The notes below the pieces were generated by a model. That model worked only from the letters and a program-made list of their open reading frames with translations, was not told where the DNA came from and made no database searches. Source: Flammeovirgaceae bacterium (lineage in GTDB: Bacteria; Bacteroidota; Bacteroidia; Cytophagales; Cyclobacteriaceae). Taken from it: a stretch of DNA of 64,000 nucleotides. Location: assembly GCA_020635915.1 (NCBI GenBank), contig JACJYU010000001.1, positions 930,001 through 994,000 of the forward strand. Direction: 5' to 3'. Within the stretch, counting starts at the first letter, position 1. The number at the start of each line of letters is the position of its first letter. The position numbers were made by a program, and so were the translations under genes. This document shows positions 8,164 through 16,034 of this stretch, one piece after another.

Positions 8164-8861
8164 CCGGCCCCGGCTATAAATGCGTGATCTTTGACCTTGA
8201 CCATACCCTCTGGGACTATGACAAAAATTGCGCAGAAGCCCTCGGTGAACTGTACGAACGGAAGGGGTTGAAAGAGAAAGGGATCACCTCGTTTGAACAG
8301 CTTCTTGACATGTTCATGGAAATGAACGCACAGATGTGGGACCAATACGACCTGGGCCTCATCCAACAGGACGTCATCCGGTACCAGCGGTTTCACCGGG
8401 TGCTGCTTGCCCTTGGCGTGGACGACTATCGGCTATCGCTTTCCATGTCGGGCGAATACGTGGCCCTCTCCCCCACGAAAAAAAACCTGGTCCCCAATGC
8501 CCGGGCAGTCCTGGACTACCTGAAAGGAAAATACCGTTTGCTCATCGTCACCAATGGCTTTGAAGATATCCAGGCCACCAAGCTCGCCTCGTCTGGCATT
8601 GACAATTATTTCGATGGCGTGGTCACCTCTGAGATGGCCGGTCACAAAAAGCCGGCACGTGGGATTTTTGATTTTGCCCTGGCGATGGGCAACTATCGGG
8701 CCCACGAGGTGATAATGGTGGGCGACAACCTCAACACCGACATTAAGGGGGCGCACAATGCATCCATCGATAGTGTTTATTTCAATCCCCGCAAAAAGGC
8801 GCACGGGGCAGAGGTGAAACACGAAATTTCAGATTTAATTGAACTAAAATCCATCCTTTAA
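8160..8861 (+). CDS. YjjG-type HAD phosphatase (noncanonical nucleotidase)
   Basis: The 233-residue HAD-superfamily hydrolase has motif I CVIFDLDHTLWDYD (the two catalytic Asp), motif II in LLIVTNGF, motif III Lys in GHKKPARGIFDFAL, and motif IV MVGDNLNTDIKGA. The helical cap (ELYERKGLKEKGI, QMWDQYDLGLI) and overall length fit the YjjG subgroup, which removes phosphate from damaged or noncanonical pyrimidine nucleotides. It is translated from the ATGA overlap with the ArsR-type gene. Assignment to the superfamily is certain; the precise substrate is inferred. Confidence 0.87.
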   Translation: MTGPGYKCVIFDLDHTLWDYDKNCAEALGELYERKGLKEKGITSFEQLLDMFMEMNAQMWDQYDLGLIQQDVIRYQRFHRVLLALGVDDYRLSLSMSGEYVALSPTKKNLVPNARAVLDYLKGKYRLLIVTNGFEDIQATKLASSGIDNYFDGVVTSEMAGHKKPARGIFDFALAMGNYRAHEVIMVGDNLNTDIKGAHNASIDSVYFNPRKKAHGAEVKHEISDLIELKSIL

Positions 8862-8877
8862 TCGTTTCGAAAATGAT

Positions 8878-8885
8878 TATCTTTG
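8878..8885 (+). promoter_or_regulatory. candidate Bacteroidota -7 promoter box for pruA
   Basis: The octamer TATCTTTG matches the Bacteroidota -7 consensus TAnnTTTG exactly and lies 63 bases before the pruA start. Only a weak TTTA stands near the -33 position (8857-8860, spacing 17). It is the only such box between the HAD gene and pruA. Confidence 0.45.
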
Positions 8886-8948
8886 CCACCTTCCCTTGAC
8901 AAAGGGGGGTTTTTCTAAATTTCCATTACACAAAACATCCTTATTACT

Positions 8949-10589
8949 ATGGCCAATGGTTTTTATAACGTACCCACACCTAAAAACGAACCCGTTTTAT
9001 CTTATGCCCCTGGATCCAAGGAAAGGGCCCTTCTAAAAAAAGCCCTTGAGGAGGCCCGTGCGGGCAAAGCGGATATACCCATGCACATAGGTGGGGAAGA
9101 AGTACGCACCGGAAAAACAATTTCCATCTCCCCTCCCCACGACCACCAGCACATCCTGGGGCAATTCCACGAAGGGGACAAAAGCCATGTGGAGCAGGCC
9201 ATCGCGGCTGCCTTGGCGGCCAAAGACCTTTGGGCAAATTTAAGTTGGGAGCAACGTGCCGGCATTTTCCTGAAGGCCGCTGACCTTATGGCCGGCCCCT
9301 ACCGCTATAAGCTCAATGCGGCCACCATGCTGGGCCAATCCAAAAATGCCTTCCAGGCAGAAATCGATGCCGTGTGCGAATCCATTGACTTCCTGAGGTT
9401 CAACACACATTTTATGACGGAGATTTACAAAGACCAGCCACAATCATCGCCCGGGGTCTGGAACCGCATGGAATACCGGCCCCTGGAAGGGTTCGTCTTT
9501 GCCCTAACGCCCTTCAACTTCACCGCCATTGGTACAAACCTGCCCACCAGCGTGGCCATGATGGGCAACACGGTGGTGTGGAAGCCAGCCTACACCCAAA
9601 TTTACTCCGCAAACGTGGTCATGGAGGTATTAAAAGAAGCAGGCCTGCCCGATGGCGTGATCAACCTGATATACACCAGCGGGCCCGTTACGGGGGATGT
9701 CATCTTCAATCACAAGGATTTTGCCGGCATCCATTTTACCGGCAGCACCAAAGTGTTCCAAACCATCTGGAAAACAATTGGCGGGAACATTTTTAAATAC
9801 AGGTCCTACCCACGCGTGGTGGGCGAAACGGGCGGCAAGGACTTCATTATGGTGCACAAGAGCGCCAGTGCCAAGGCTGTGGCCACGGCCATTGGCCGCG
9901 GGGCGTTTGAATACCAGGGGCAAAAGTGCTCGGCCGCTTCCAGGTGCTATATCCCTTCCAACTTATGGGAGGAGGTGAAGAAGTATTTGCAAGAAGACCT
10001 TAAGTCCATGAAAATGGGGCCTACGGAAGATTTTGGCAATTTCATCAATGCCGTGATTGACGAAAAGGCCTTTGACAAAATCTCCGGCTACATCGACCAG
10101 GCCAAAAAGAACCCGCAAAACGAAATCATCGCGGGGGGCAACTACGACAAATCGAAAGGGTACTTTATAGAGCCCACCATTATTGAAACCAAAGACCCAT
10201 CGTCCACTACCATGTGCGAGGAAATATTTGGCCCGGTGGTCACCATTTATGTGTACCATTCTGAAAACTACGAGCAAACCCTGGAACTGGTGGACCAAAC
10301 TTCACCCTACGCGCTGACGGGTTCCATTATTGCCAAAGACCGCTATGCCATCGACCTGGCAACGAAAAAACTGGCCCATGCGGCCGGCAATTTCTACATC
10401 AACGACAAACCGACAGGCGCAGTGGTGGGGCAACAACCTTTTGGTGGCGCCAGGGGGTCGGGGACCAACGACAAGGCTGGGGCAAAAATGAATTTGCTGC
10501 GGTGGACTTCCATGCGCACGATCAAGGAAACGTTTGTTTCCCCCACCGACTACAGGTACCCGTTTTTGGAAAAAGACCAACCCGCCTGA
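8949..10589 (+). CDS. pruA: L-glutamate gamma-semialdehyde dehydrogenase
   Basis: The 546-residue aldehyde dehydrogenase oxidises glutamate semialdehyde (from proline or arginine breakdown) to glutamate with NAD. It shows AMMGNTVVWKPA (cofactor site), IHFTGSTKVFQTIW (Rossmann glycines), VVGETGGKDFI with the general-base Glu, and FEYQGQKCSAASR with the nucleophilic Cys. FGPVVTIYVYHSENYEQTL and QQPFGGARGSGTND close the active site. The length and long N-terminal extension fit the stand-alone PruA of about 540 residues rather than the fused PutA. No proline dehydrogenase gene is nearby. Confidence 0.95.
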   Translation: MANGFYNVPTPKNEPVLSYAPGSKERALLKKALEEARAGKADIPMHIGGEEVRTGKTISISPPHDHQHILGQFHEGDKSHVEQAIAAALAAKDLWANLSWEQRAGIFLKAADLMAGPYRYKLNAATMLGQSKNAFQAEIDAVCESIDFLRFNTHFMTEIYKDQPQSSPGVWNRMEYRPLEGFVFALTPFNFTAIGTNLPTSVAMMGNTVVWKPAYTQIYSANVVMEVLKEAGLPDGVINLIYTSGPVTGDVIFNHKDFAGIHFTGSTKVFQTIWKTIGGNIFKYRSYPRVVGETGGKDFIMVHKSASAKAVATAIGRGAFEYQGQKCSAASRCYIPSNLWEEVKKYLQEDLKSMKMGPTEDFGNFINAVIDEKAFDKISGYIDQAKKNPQNEIIAGGNYDKSKGYFIEPTIIETKDPSSTTMCEEIFGPVVTIYVYHSENYEQTLELVDQTSPYALTGSIIAKDRYAIDLATKKLAHAAGNFYINDKPTGAVVGQQPFGGARGSGTNDKAGAKMNLLRWTSMRTIKETFVSPTDYRYPFLEKDQPA

Positions 10590-10592
10590 GGC

Positions 10593-12284
10593 TCAGAGTT
10601 TAAACCCAAAAAACTTTCCGTTGAACCGGGCTGAGGCAGGAATGTTGTCGCCAACCAGGCTTACGGATTGGCCGGCCGTTAACTTGAACATAAACGTACC
10701 GGAGAAACGGGGCTGGATTGTCGTGAAGGGCATGACAATGGTGATGGGGAATTTGACCGAATTGTAAAGCAGGCTGAGGGAACCGTTGATTACTGTGGTA
10801 TTGTAAGACCCTTCCACCACAAAGACGTATGTGCCGTCCTCGGCAGCCACAAAGCTGACCGGCCCCAGTACGTTGAAGTCGTCAAAATCCTCGGAAACGA
10901 AGGGCATGGCCTGGTCGTTCAACACCCCCCCTGAAAGGTTCTCATAGTCAAAAGTGGCCTTAAAGGCATAGGTGGTGGAAATCTTTGCCGACAGGATCGC
11001 ATCCTGGGTGTCCACATAGTTTTTGGTGGCGGCCTCCTGCCCGCTGGTGGGATCGGCCAGGTTGGCAATCCTGCTTCCCCCGGCATCGCTTCCCCTGGAG
11101 AGGACCTGGGAGAGGTTTTGCAGTTCATTGGAGGGGTCGGCATCGGCATCGTTGATGGAAAAGGTGCCACCGCCCGCCCCGTTGGCCGGGGCCAGCGTTA
11201 CATTGGCCCCCGTCCGTGAAATGGATTGGGCCTCGTTGGTGTTGCTGTCATCGTTTATTACAAAGGAGCCGCCACCCGCGCCCCCTACCGGGGTGAGCGA
11301 AACGGTGGCTCCGGTTTTGGTCAGTGTTTGGGCCTCGTTTACCGCGCTGGCGTCCGCATCGCGCACATCCACGTTGATGGTGTTGCCATTGCTCAGGCTT
11401 AACGCCCGCGTGTCCGCATCCACGGATTGCGTGGAGAGGGTTTGCAGTTCGTTGGTGGGGCTGTCATCGTTTAATGTTACCGAACCCCCGCCAGCGCTCA
11501 GCGAAATGCTGTTGCCCGTCTTGCCCAATACTTGTATCTCATTGGTGGCGCTCTTGTCGCCATCGGAAGCATCCAGCCCATCGACATAAAGTTTTGTGGC
11601 GGCATCGGAGGCATTTACGGGCGCGCCCAGGTTGGCGATGGTGGAGGCACCGGCATCGTTGCCCTGTAAAAGCACGTTGCCCAGGTCCTGGGAGGCGCCC
11701 ACCAGCCCACTGAGGTCGGCTTCCCGGGTGCCACCGGCATCGGTTATGCGCAGCTTATTGTCGGGGCCAAAGGACATACCGGTAATCAGTTCATTGGTGG
11801 CATCCTTGTCCCCATCCCCAAGGTTGGTGATCATGTTGTTGTTGATGGCGATGCCCTGGCCTGCCTGGTACCCGTTCCCTGCCCGCTCCGCATACAGCGC
11901 GTAGGGCACGCTCATGAGCTGCTGGCTGCCCATTAGAATAAAATTCCTGCCCCCATATTCATCCATCCCTACCTGCAGCCATTTTTTCCCCGATGTCCAG
12001 TTCACATATTGGAACAGGCCGCTGCCGGGCTCCCCCTGCCCGATGACAAGAGTAAAAAGCCCGAAGGGGTTGGTTTTCACTTCGTGGATTTCTTCGTACT
12101 CCACGGCCCCATTGGCCGACCCGTCCAGGATGCCGATTCGGATGGAAATTTCCTTGGAGGCCAGCGGCTGGCCGTCAGCGCTCCTGGCCACCCCCTGGTA
12201 ATTTATCCCCTGCGGGGCCTGGGCCATCGCACCATGTGCCAGGATCAACGAAAAAAACACATAAAAAACCTTTATTGGTTTCAT
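10593..12284 (-). CDS. secreted fibre-like protein with Asp-rich repeats and C1q-like C-terminal domain
   Basis: The 563-residue protein has a signal peptide (residues 1-21). A Bacteroidota-type head domain follows at 22-135 (GINYQGVARSADGQPL, LMGSQQLMSVPYALYA). A repetitive stalk at 140-430 carries six copies of an Asp-rich D-x-D...NE[LIA] element (near residues 158, 241, 273, 309, 345, 379) and two AATKxYVD elements (229-235, 419-425), the latter also seen in phage tail fibres. Residues 437-563 look like a C1q/TNF-type jelly roll (FVAAEDGTYVFVVEG, KLTAGQSVSLVG, ending FFGFKL), which often forms trimers. It lies three bases after the T9SS-sorted gene upstream on the same strand. It is probably a surface fibre; the fold of the tip is inferred from pattern only. 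Confidence 0.75.
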   Translation of the reverse strand: MKPIKVFYVFFSLILAHGAMAQAPQGINYQGVARSADGQPLASKEISIRIGILDGSANGAVEYEEIHEVKTNPFGLFTLVIGQGEPGSGLFQYVNWTSGKKWLQVGMDEYGGRNFILMGSQQLMSVPYALYAERAGNGYQAGQGIAINNNMITNLGDGDKDATNELITGMSFGPDNKLRITDAGGTREADLSGLVGASQDLGNVLLQGNDAGASTIANLGAPVNASDAATKLYVDGLDASDGDKSATNEIQVLGKTGNSISLSAGGGSVTLNDDSPTNELQTLSTQSVDADTRALSLSNGNTINVDVRDADASAVNEAQTLTKTGATVSLTPVGGAGGGSFVINDDSNTNEAQSISRTGANVTLAPANGAGGGTFSINDADADPSNELQNLSQVLSRGSDAGGSRIANLADPTSGQEAATKNYVDTQDAILSAKISTTYAFKATFDYENLSGGVLNDQAMPFVSEDFDDFNVLGPVSFVAAEDGTYVFVVEGSYNTTVINGSLSLLYNSVKFPITIVMPFTTIQPRFSGTFMFKLTAGQSVSLVGDNIPASARFNGKFFGFKL

Positions 12285-12287
12285 GGC

Positions 12288-12755
12288 CTAGTTGGCAATT
12301 TTCACAACGTTAAAACTTCCCGATGCCCCTCCCCTAAGGAAAACCTTAAACACGTACATGCCCTGGCTCAGCTCGTCCAACGCAATACGGTTGCCTTCCC
12401 CCGGGAAGACGGTATCCAGCAGCCTGCCCCACATATCCATAATCTGCACAGACACCACTTGCCCCCCGCAATCCACGGACTCTATCGTAAGGTGGTCTTT
12501 GGCGGGATTGGGGTAATAGGTGAAGGCCGTCCCCCCGCAGGGCACTTTCAGTATGGGCTGCAGGTACCCCTGGGTGATCACGGTTTCCCCCGCCACCAGC
12601 GTACTGATCATGGGCTCCCCAATGGAGATGGTGATGGAGGCATTGTTCAACGGCACTTCAAACCCTACCGTGTTGGGCACACTGGGCGTTTCAAACTGGG
12701 CGTAACAGGCCCATGGCCCGGCCAGCACCAAAAAAACAAGAAAATACCGTTTCAT
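12288..12755 (-). CDS. T9SS-sorted secreted protein, short
   Basis: The 155-residue protein has a signal peptide (MKRYFLVFLVLAGPWACYAQ), a short middle (residues 25-70, ITISIGEPMISTLVAGETVI), and a clear type A T9SS C-terminal sorting domain: FTYYPNPAKDHLTIES, VQIMDMWGRLL, LDELSQGMYVFKVFL. It would be exported by Sec and then moved across the outer membrane by the type IX system. The middle part (TQGYLQP) matches many small Bacteroidota proteins found next to fibre or C1q-like proteins. It is the first gene of a two-gene unit with the fibre-like protein, three bases apart, so both are likely delivered to the same place. Confidence 0.85.
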   Translation of the reverse strand: MKRYFLVFLVLAGPWACYAQFETPSVPNTVGFEVPLNNASITISIGEPMISTLVAGETVITQGYLQPILKVPCGGTAFTYYPNPAKDHLTIESVDCGGQVVSVQIMDMWGRLLDTVFPGEGNRIALDELSQGMYVFKVFLRGGASGSFNVVKIAN

Positions 12756-12864
12756 AACTTGTTATAGCATAGCAACTTACAACAATTCCTTAAATATTTA
12801 CATAAGGTGTAAGTTTTCTTGTTTTTCGGTAGGATTTGAGGGCAAAACCCCCGGGGCAGGGGAA

Positions 12865-13239
12865 TTAGGTACCTTGGCCAAGGTAAAGCCCCAGCAGGAT
12901 GGCCGCGATACAGGCCAGGAGGCTTGCCAACACATAGGCCATGCTGCTTCCCGTAAAACCGCTTTGGGCCAGGGACAAGGCCTCCCCGCTAAAGGTTGAA
13001 AAAGTGCTGAACCCCCCGCAAAACCCAACCGCCCAAAAGATTTTGGCCGATGGCGACAGCAACTGGCGGGTATCGGCCAGGCCCAGGACCACGCCCAGGG
13101 CAAAGCAGGCGAGGATATTGGCCACCAAGGTGCCAAAAGGAAAATAGTGGGTGTGGAGGGTACCGATCCATTTGCCGAGGGAATACCGGGCCAGGCTGCC
13201 TATCCCTCCTCCTAAAAAAACCAAAAAAGCAGTCTTCAA
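12865..13239 (-). CDS. crcB: fluoride channel CrcB/Fluc
   Basis: The 124-residue four-helix membrane protein is a Fluc fluoride exporter, which works as an antiparallel dimer. The signatures are GGGIGSLARYSLGKWIG at the N-terminus, the conserved Asn in FGTLVANILACFALG, and GFCGGFSTFSTFSGEAL, which holds the pore Phe residues and the Na-site backbone. The length is normal. It is a single gene that would use the two inverted subunits of a homodimer. I see no fluoride riboswitch upstream. Confidence 0.94.
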   Translation of the reverse strand: MKTAFLVFLGGGIGSLARYSLGKWIGTLHTHYFPFGTLVANILACFALGVVLGLADTRQLLSPSAKIFWAVGFCGGFSTFSTFSGEALSLAQSGFTGSSMAYVLASLLACIAAILLGLYLGQGT

Positions 13240-13308
13240 GTGTTGTTTTTTAGTTCACCATCGGAAAACTAAGTAATAACGGGTGCCGAAAAAAATTTCA
13301 CATGTAGG

Positions 13309-13815
13309 TTATTCGATGGTTTCCGAAATAATTGCCGCGGGGTCTTCCAGCTTTGCCCTCTCGGCCACCGATAGGCCAAGTTCCTGTGCAATCACCGAGC
13401 GGGTGGGGCGGAACAAAATGAACAGCACCAATATTAGGGGCACAATCGTAAGGAAAAGGACGTGGGCCGTCACCAGGGCGGCCACCGAGGCAAACAGCCC
13501 GGGGACTTCCAAAAAGGCCGACCGGATCAAATTGGCGCTGGAGTACCGTTTCATCTTATGCACAAGGGGCAGGCCGGGCTGTACGCTTCGCAGCAGCACA
13601 CGAAAAAGGATGTAGCCCGCGGCCAGGCTTACGGGGATCACCACCATCAGGACCTTTTCCAGCGTAATGGCCAGTTCATTGTTTTCGGGGCCCATCTTCC
13701 CCGACCGGATAAGGTAGTAGGCCAAGGCCGCAAACAAAACCAGGGCGCTGAGCTGCCCCATGTAAATGATGTTGAGCGTCCTGAAATATTCCCTGGAATT
13801 GATTTTTCGTGCCAT
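13309..13815 (-). CDS. membrane protein of unknown function
   Basis: The 168-residue protein has hydrophobic segments at about residues 17-38 (IIYMGQLSALVLFAALAYYL), 54-73 (VLMVVIPVSLAAGYILF) and two more between 105 and 138 (FASVAALVTAHVLFLTIVPL and following). The N-terminus is basic and cytosolic (MARKINSREYFRTL), and the C-terminal 30 residues are polar and acidic. I recognise no family. It ends eleven bases before plsC begins on the same strand only in the sense that plsC is upstream, so it is probably the last gene of the rsmB-plsC transcript. Confidence 0.72.
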   Translation of the reverse strand: MARKINSREYFRTLNIIYMGQLSALVLFAALAYYLIRSGKMGPENNELAITLEKVLMVVIPVSLAAGYILFRVLLRSVQPGLPLVHKMKRYSSANLIRSAFLEVPGLFASVAALVTAHVLFLTIVPLILVLFILFRPTRSVIAQELGLSVAERAKLEDPAAIISETIE

Positions 13816-13826
13816 CCATTTTCAAT

Positions 13827-14663
13827 TTACTGGTTTTCCAAAATCATTTCCTCCATGGTCGCAAAAACTTTTTGTTTGAGGGTGCCCGTTTCCTTTAGGG
13901 TAAGGTGGGCGGTGGGTATTTCCTTTCCCACCACTATCCGGATGGTGCCCGGTTCGATATGGAGTTTATGAGGCGGCATAAGCTTGCCCGCGTTTAGCAC
14001 CACTATGGGAAGAATAGGCTGCTTTGTTTCTATGGCTATCCTAAAGGCCCCATCGAAAAAGGGCTGCAGCCTCTTCTGGGTCCTGTTTTGGGTACCCTCG
14101 GGGAAAATCAAAATGGAGATGCCCATGGCCAGCACTTCTTTCAGGTGCTCCATACTCTTGCGCCTGCTTTCATTGCTGGACCGGTCCACGATGATGCAGG
14201 CCGAGCGGGCAATCCAGCCAAACACGGGGATCTTTTGGAGTTCCTTTTTTGCCAGCGGCCGGAACTGGGTCGGTATGGTGAGGGTAATGCCGGGTATGTC
14301 CAGGTAAGAAGTGTGGTTGCCCACATAAATGTAGGCCTTGCCTTTGCCGATGTTTTCCCTCCCCTTGATATGGTAAGGGATAAAATTGAGCTTGCTAAAA
14401 GTCCATGACCAAAGTTTCAGGAATTTAAAACTTACGGACGCGGCCTTGTCGCCAAAAACAAATGGGACCAGGATACCAGGGAGGTAGAGGACCATGAACA
14501 CGGAGAAAACAATGAGCACCCAAACCAGGTAAATTTTTAAAAAGACAAAGCGGACGGCCTTCAAACGTAAAAGGTTTTTGATGTAAGGAAAACAGAATGC
14601 CCAGGCTGTGCCACCAAGGCGTTGGCCTTGTGGCTTCTTCCCTGGGACAACCGGGCAAGGCAC
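13827..14663 (-). CDS. plsC: 1-acyl-sn-glycerol-3-phosphate acyltransferase
   Basis: This PlsC-type enzyme adds the second acyl chain to lysophosphatidic acid at the inner membrane. It has the HX4D motif in VGNHTSYLDIPG, the glycerol-phosphate motif IFPEGTQNRTQ, and an N-terminal membrane segment (FLKIYLVWVLIVFSVFMVL). The ATG at 14663 gives 278 residues with an odd 33-residue Pro/Gly-rich leader. A TTG at 14564 gives MKAVRFVFLKIYLVWV, which looks like the usual N-terminus, so the true start may be there. It is eight bases after rsmB. A second paralogue lies at 37888-38634. Confidence 0.9.
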   Translation of the reverse strand: MPCPVVPGKKPQGQRLGGTAWAFCFPYIKNLLRLKAVRFVFLKIYLVWVLIVFSVFMVLYLPGILVPFVFGDKAASVSFKFLKLWSWTFSKLNFIPYHIKGRENIGKGKAYIYVGNHTSYLDIPGITLTIPTQFRPLAKKELQKIPVFGWIARSACIIVDRSSNESRRKSMEHLKEVLAMGISILIFPEGTQNRTQKRLQPFFDGAFRIAIETKQPILPIVVLNAGKLMPPHKLHIEPGTIRIVVGKEIPTAHLTLKETGTLKQKVFATMEEMILENQ

Positions 14664-14670
14664 AAAACTA

Positions 14671-15861
14671 CTATTTCTTTTTTATCAGGGCCATGTAAAA
14701 CCCGTCAAAACCCTCCGAAGGCCAGCAGTGCTTTTCCTCCTCCAACGAGTACTCCGCGTGGGCGGCCAGGAATTGCCCCACTTGCAACCCGTTTTCCGAG
14801 GGCAGGATGCTGCAAGTGGAGTACACCATCATGCCGCCCGGCTTTAGCACGGTGGCATATTCCACAAGCAACTGCTGTTGCAGGCCTTTGACTTTTGAAA
14901 TAAAGGCCGGGGAAAGTTTCCACTTGGCATCGGGGTTCCTCCTGAGCACCCCAAGCCCGGAGCAGGGCACGTCCAGCAACAGGCGATCGGCCGTACCGGC
15001 AAGCCTATTGATGGCCTTGGCCCCCGCTATGGCCATTACCTCTATGTTGGTGGCCCCTGCCCTACGCGCCCTCTTCCTCAGTTCCTCCAGCTTCCATTCC
15101 TCCGTGTCCATGGCCACGATGCGGCCTTTGTTTTGCATCAGCGCGGCCAGGTGCAGGGTTTTGCCGCCCGCACCAGCACAGGCATCCACCACGCGCATGC
15201 CCGGTGCTGCCCGCAAAAAGGGGGCTATCCACTGCGACCCCGCATCCTGCACTTCGAACAACCCTTGCCGGAAAGACGCGCTGCCGAATACATTCATCCG
15301 CCTGGTGAGGGCCAGCGCCTCGGGAAATTGCGACAGGACGGTGGTGCCTATGCCTTCGTCTGCCAATTGTTGTTGCAAACTTTCCCTGTCCCCTTTCAGG
15401 GTGTTTGCCCTCAGCACCACCCGGGCCTCCTCGTTGAGGGCCTTTATTTCTTTTTCCCAACGCACCGGCAGCTCTTCACGGCCCAGCACGTCCAGCCAAT
15501 CCGGTATGGACTCCCTTACCGGCAAGGGGAAATCCTTTTTTAGCGCTTCCCTGATGGCCGGCACATCAAGCCCTTTGAACCCGTCCCAGGGCGGCAGGGG
15601 CACCTCCTTCCACACGAGCCAGGCCCCCAGTAGCCGCCAGTATTCATCGCCCTGCGAATGGGAAACCGTGGCGAGGTAACGGTGCCACCGCACGATGCCG
15701 TAGATGGCCTCCGCGATAAAACGCCTGTCGCGGGCGCCCCATTTGCGGTTTTGTTTCAAAACTTTTTCGATCACCTTGTCGGCATAGCGGTTGCCTTCAA
15801 ATATTGTTTTAAGGGTCTCCGTGACGGCCTCCGATAGATTGCGGTAAAGTTTCACTTTCAA
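14671..15861 (-). CDS. RsmB/NOP-type rRNA cytosine-C5 methyltransferase
   Basis: The 396-residue protein is an RsmB/NOL1/NOP2-family methyltransferase that places m5C on rRNA. The N-terminal 130 residues resemble the NusB-like helical domain (WGARDRRFIAEAIYGIVRW). The catalytic domain has the SAM site VVDACAGAGGKTLHL, the Asp of AMDTEEWK, and the two Cys used in catalysis and release, DVPCSGLGVLRRNPD (motif IV) and YSTCSILPSEN (motif VI). No C-terminal PUA domain is present. It begins the plsC-containing minus-strand run. The exact rRNA position is not shown by the sequence. Confidence 0.9.
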   Translation of the reverse strand: MKVKLYRNLSEAVTETLKTIFEGNRYADKVIEKVLKQNRKWGARDRRFIAEAIYGIVRWHRYLATVSHSQGDEYWRLLGAWLVWKEVPLPPWDGFKGLDVPAIREALKKDFPLPVRESIPDWLDVLGREELPVRWEKEIKALNEEARVVLRANTLKGDRESLQQQLADEGIGTTVLSQFPEALALTRRMNVFGSASFRQGLFEVQDAGSQWIAPFLRAAPGMRVVDACAGAGGKTLHLAALMQNKGRIVAMDTEEWKLEELRKRARRAGATNIEVMAIAGAKAINRLAGTADRLLLDVPCSGLGVLRRNPDAKWKLSPAFISKVKGLQQQLLVEYATVLKPGGMMVYSTCSILPSENGLQVGQFLAAHAEYSLEEEKHCWPSEGFDGFYMALIKKK

Positions 15862-16034
15862 TTATATTTTGCTGAAATTTAACCTTAAATAATGCCGGCC
15901 CAAAGGCCGTGGTGCCAAGCCCACCCAATATTGGCCTCGGGGCAAACAAAAATTTTGAAAAAATGGCAAGGCTATTGCACCGGCATGAAAACCATACACC
16001 CGGCTTCTGGCCGAAAACAACCCTATTGCAATCT

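Noticed and set aside
12774..12815. Inverted repeat AACTTAC/GTAAGTT as an operator for the T9SS two-gene unit
   Set aside because: The arms are only seven bases and 28 bases apart, and the inner CCTTA/TAAGG pair has a different centre, so chance is a fair explanation.
13240..13308. Fluoride riboswitch in front of crcB
   Set aside because: The 69-base gap has a GATGGTG-like piece on the crcB strand but not the other conserved parts of the crcB motif (the second stem and the CTCCT end), so it is not supported.
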